Notes under the pieces: generated by a model | Databases searched by the model: none | What the model saw: only the letters and a program-made list of their open reading frames with translations | Told to the model about the DNA's origin: nothing | Part shown: positions 63,889 through 64,000 of the stretch, piece by piece | How the letters are laid out: each line of letters begins with the position of its first letter | Numbering within the stretch: the stretch's first letter is position 1 | Assembly (NCBI GenBank): GCA_019359235.1 | Contig: JAHHHT010000005.1 | Coordinates: 62,001-126,000 of the forward strand | DNA length: 64,000 nucleotides | Reading direction: 5' to 3' | Origin: Oscillatoria princeps RMCB-10 | GTDB lineage: Bacteria; Cyanobacteriota; Cyanobacteriia; Cyanobacteriales; Oscillatoriaceae | Made by a program: the position numbers and the translations under genes

Positions 63889-64000
63889 GTAAAACTCCTT
63901 AATATAAATCGAGCTAAAGTCCGCTATACGGTTCAGCAAGTCTTGCTTCAGGATTTTTAGGGCGCTCGACAAGTTAGGTTGTTAAAAAGTAATTTTCGTT
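63889..64000. other. Upstream region of the small gene, to the window end
   Basis: Holds the ribosome site (AAGGAG on the minus strand near 63895-63900) and presumably the promoter. No other feature is seen. Confidence 0.4.

Overview
The window is cyanobacterial chromosomal DNA, most likely from a filamentous species with fairly high GC. Evidence for this is a cyanoexosortase A with its partner protein, a GUN4-domain protein, a ComFB protein, a DUF3747 plus S-layer-homology protein, a DUF3598 protein, a pheophorbide-oxygenase-like Rieske protein and a CcmS-like protein. The cyanobacterial HIP1 octamer (GCGATCGC) is present but sparse, while GCCGG-centred words occur in almost every gene. Intergenic DNA is packed with short palindromic repeats of several families (called R1 to R9 here). 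No rRNA, intact tRNA or CRISPR array was seen.

Layout. 1-9.5 kb: the 5' part of an alpha-2-macroglobulin lipoprotein gene and pbpC, divergent and separated by an Rpn-family gene and a decayed IS1182-like element; then a cyanoexosortase A pair. 9.8-14.4 kb: converging on that pair is a giant protein joining a zinc-ribbon Ser/Thr kinase, a membrane segment, VIT and VWA domains and a PEP-CTERM-like tail, followed by a gap with tRNA-like debris and an unknown gene. 14.7-28.4 kb: mostly housekeeping genes (SLH porin-like protein, GUN4, alpha/beta hydrolases, ABC exporter, purT, pentapeptide protein, cyclophilin, ABC-F ATPase, saccharopine-dehydrogenase-like protein) and a tenA remnant cut by a repeat.

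28.5-41.7 kb: an accessory metabolic region. A single polypeptide carries DhaM, HPr and full enzyme I, and with dhaK and dhaL 8.5 kb downstream it forms a self-contained PEP-dependent dihydroxyacetone kinase system. Between them lie a same-strand run of Rieske oxygenase, FAD monooxygenase, SnoaL/NTF2-like protein and DUF3598 protein, an M14 peptidase, a Lin0512 protein and a NotI-type restriction-modification pair. 41.9-50.5 kb: GH57 enzyme, divergent hxlR/pirin, VOC protein, a Phd-like antitoxin beside a HEPN-motif protein, ComFB, a cysteine hydrolase and hicBA.

50.6-64 kb: two very large PAS/GAF histidine kinases, a divergent NarL-type response regulator, a GH13 enzyme, and a release-factor-2 homologue that keeps a frameshift site and the SPF tripeptide but has lost GGQ, then a small unknown gene.

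The most notable signals are the exosortase-linked kinase/VIT/VWA protein, the GGQ-less RF2 homologue read through CTT-TAA-C, and three separate cases where intergenic palindromic repeats sit in frame as interdomain linkers of multidomain proteins.
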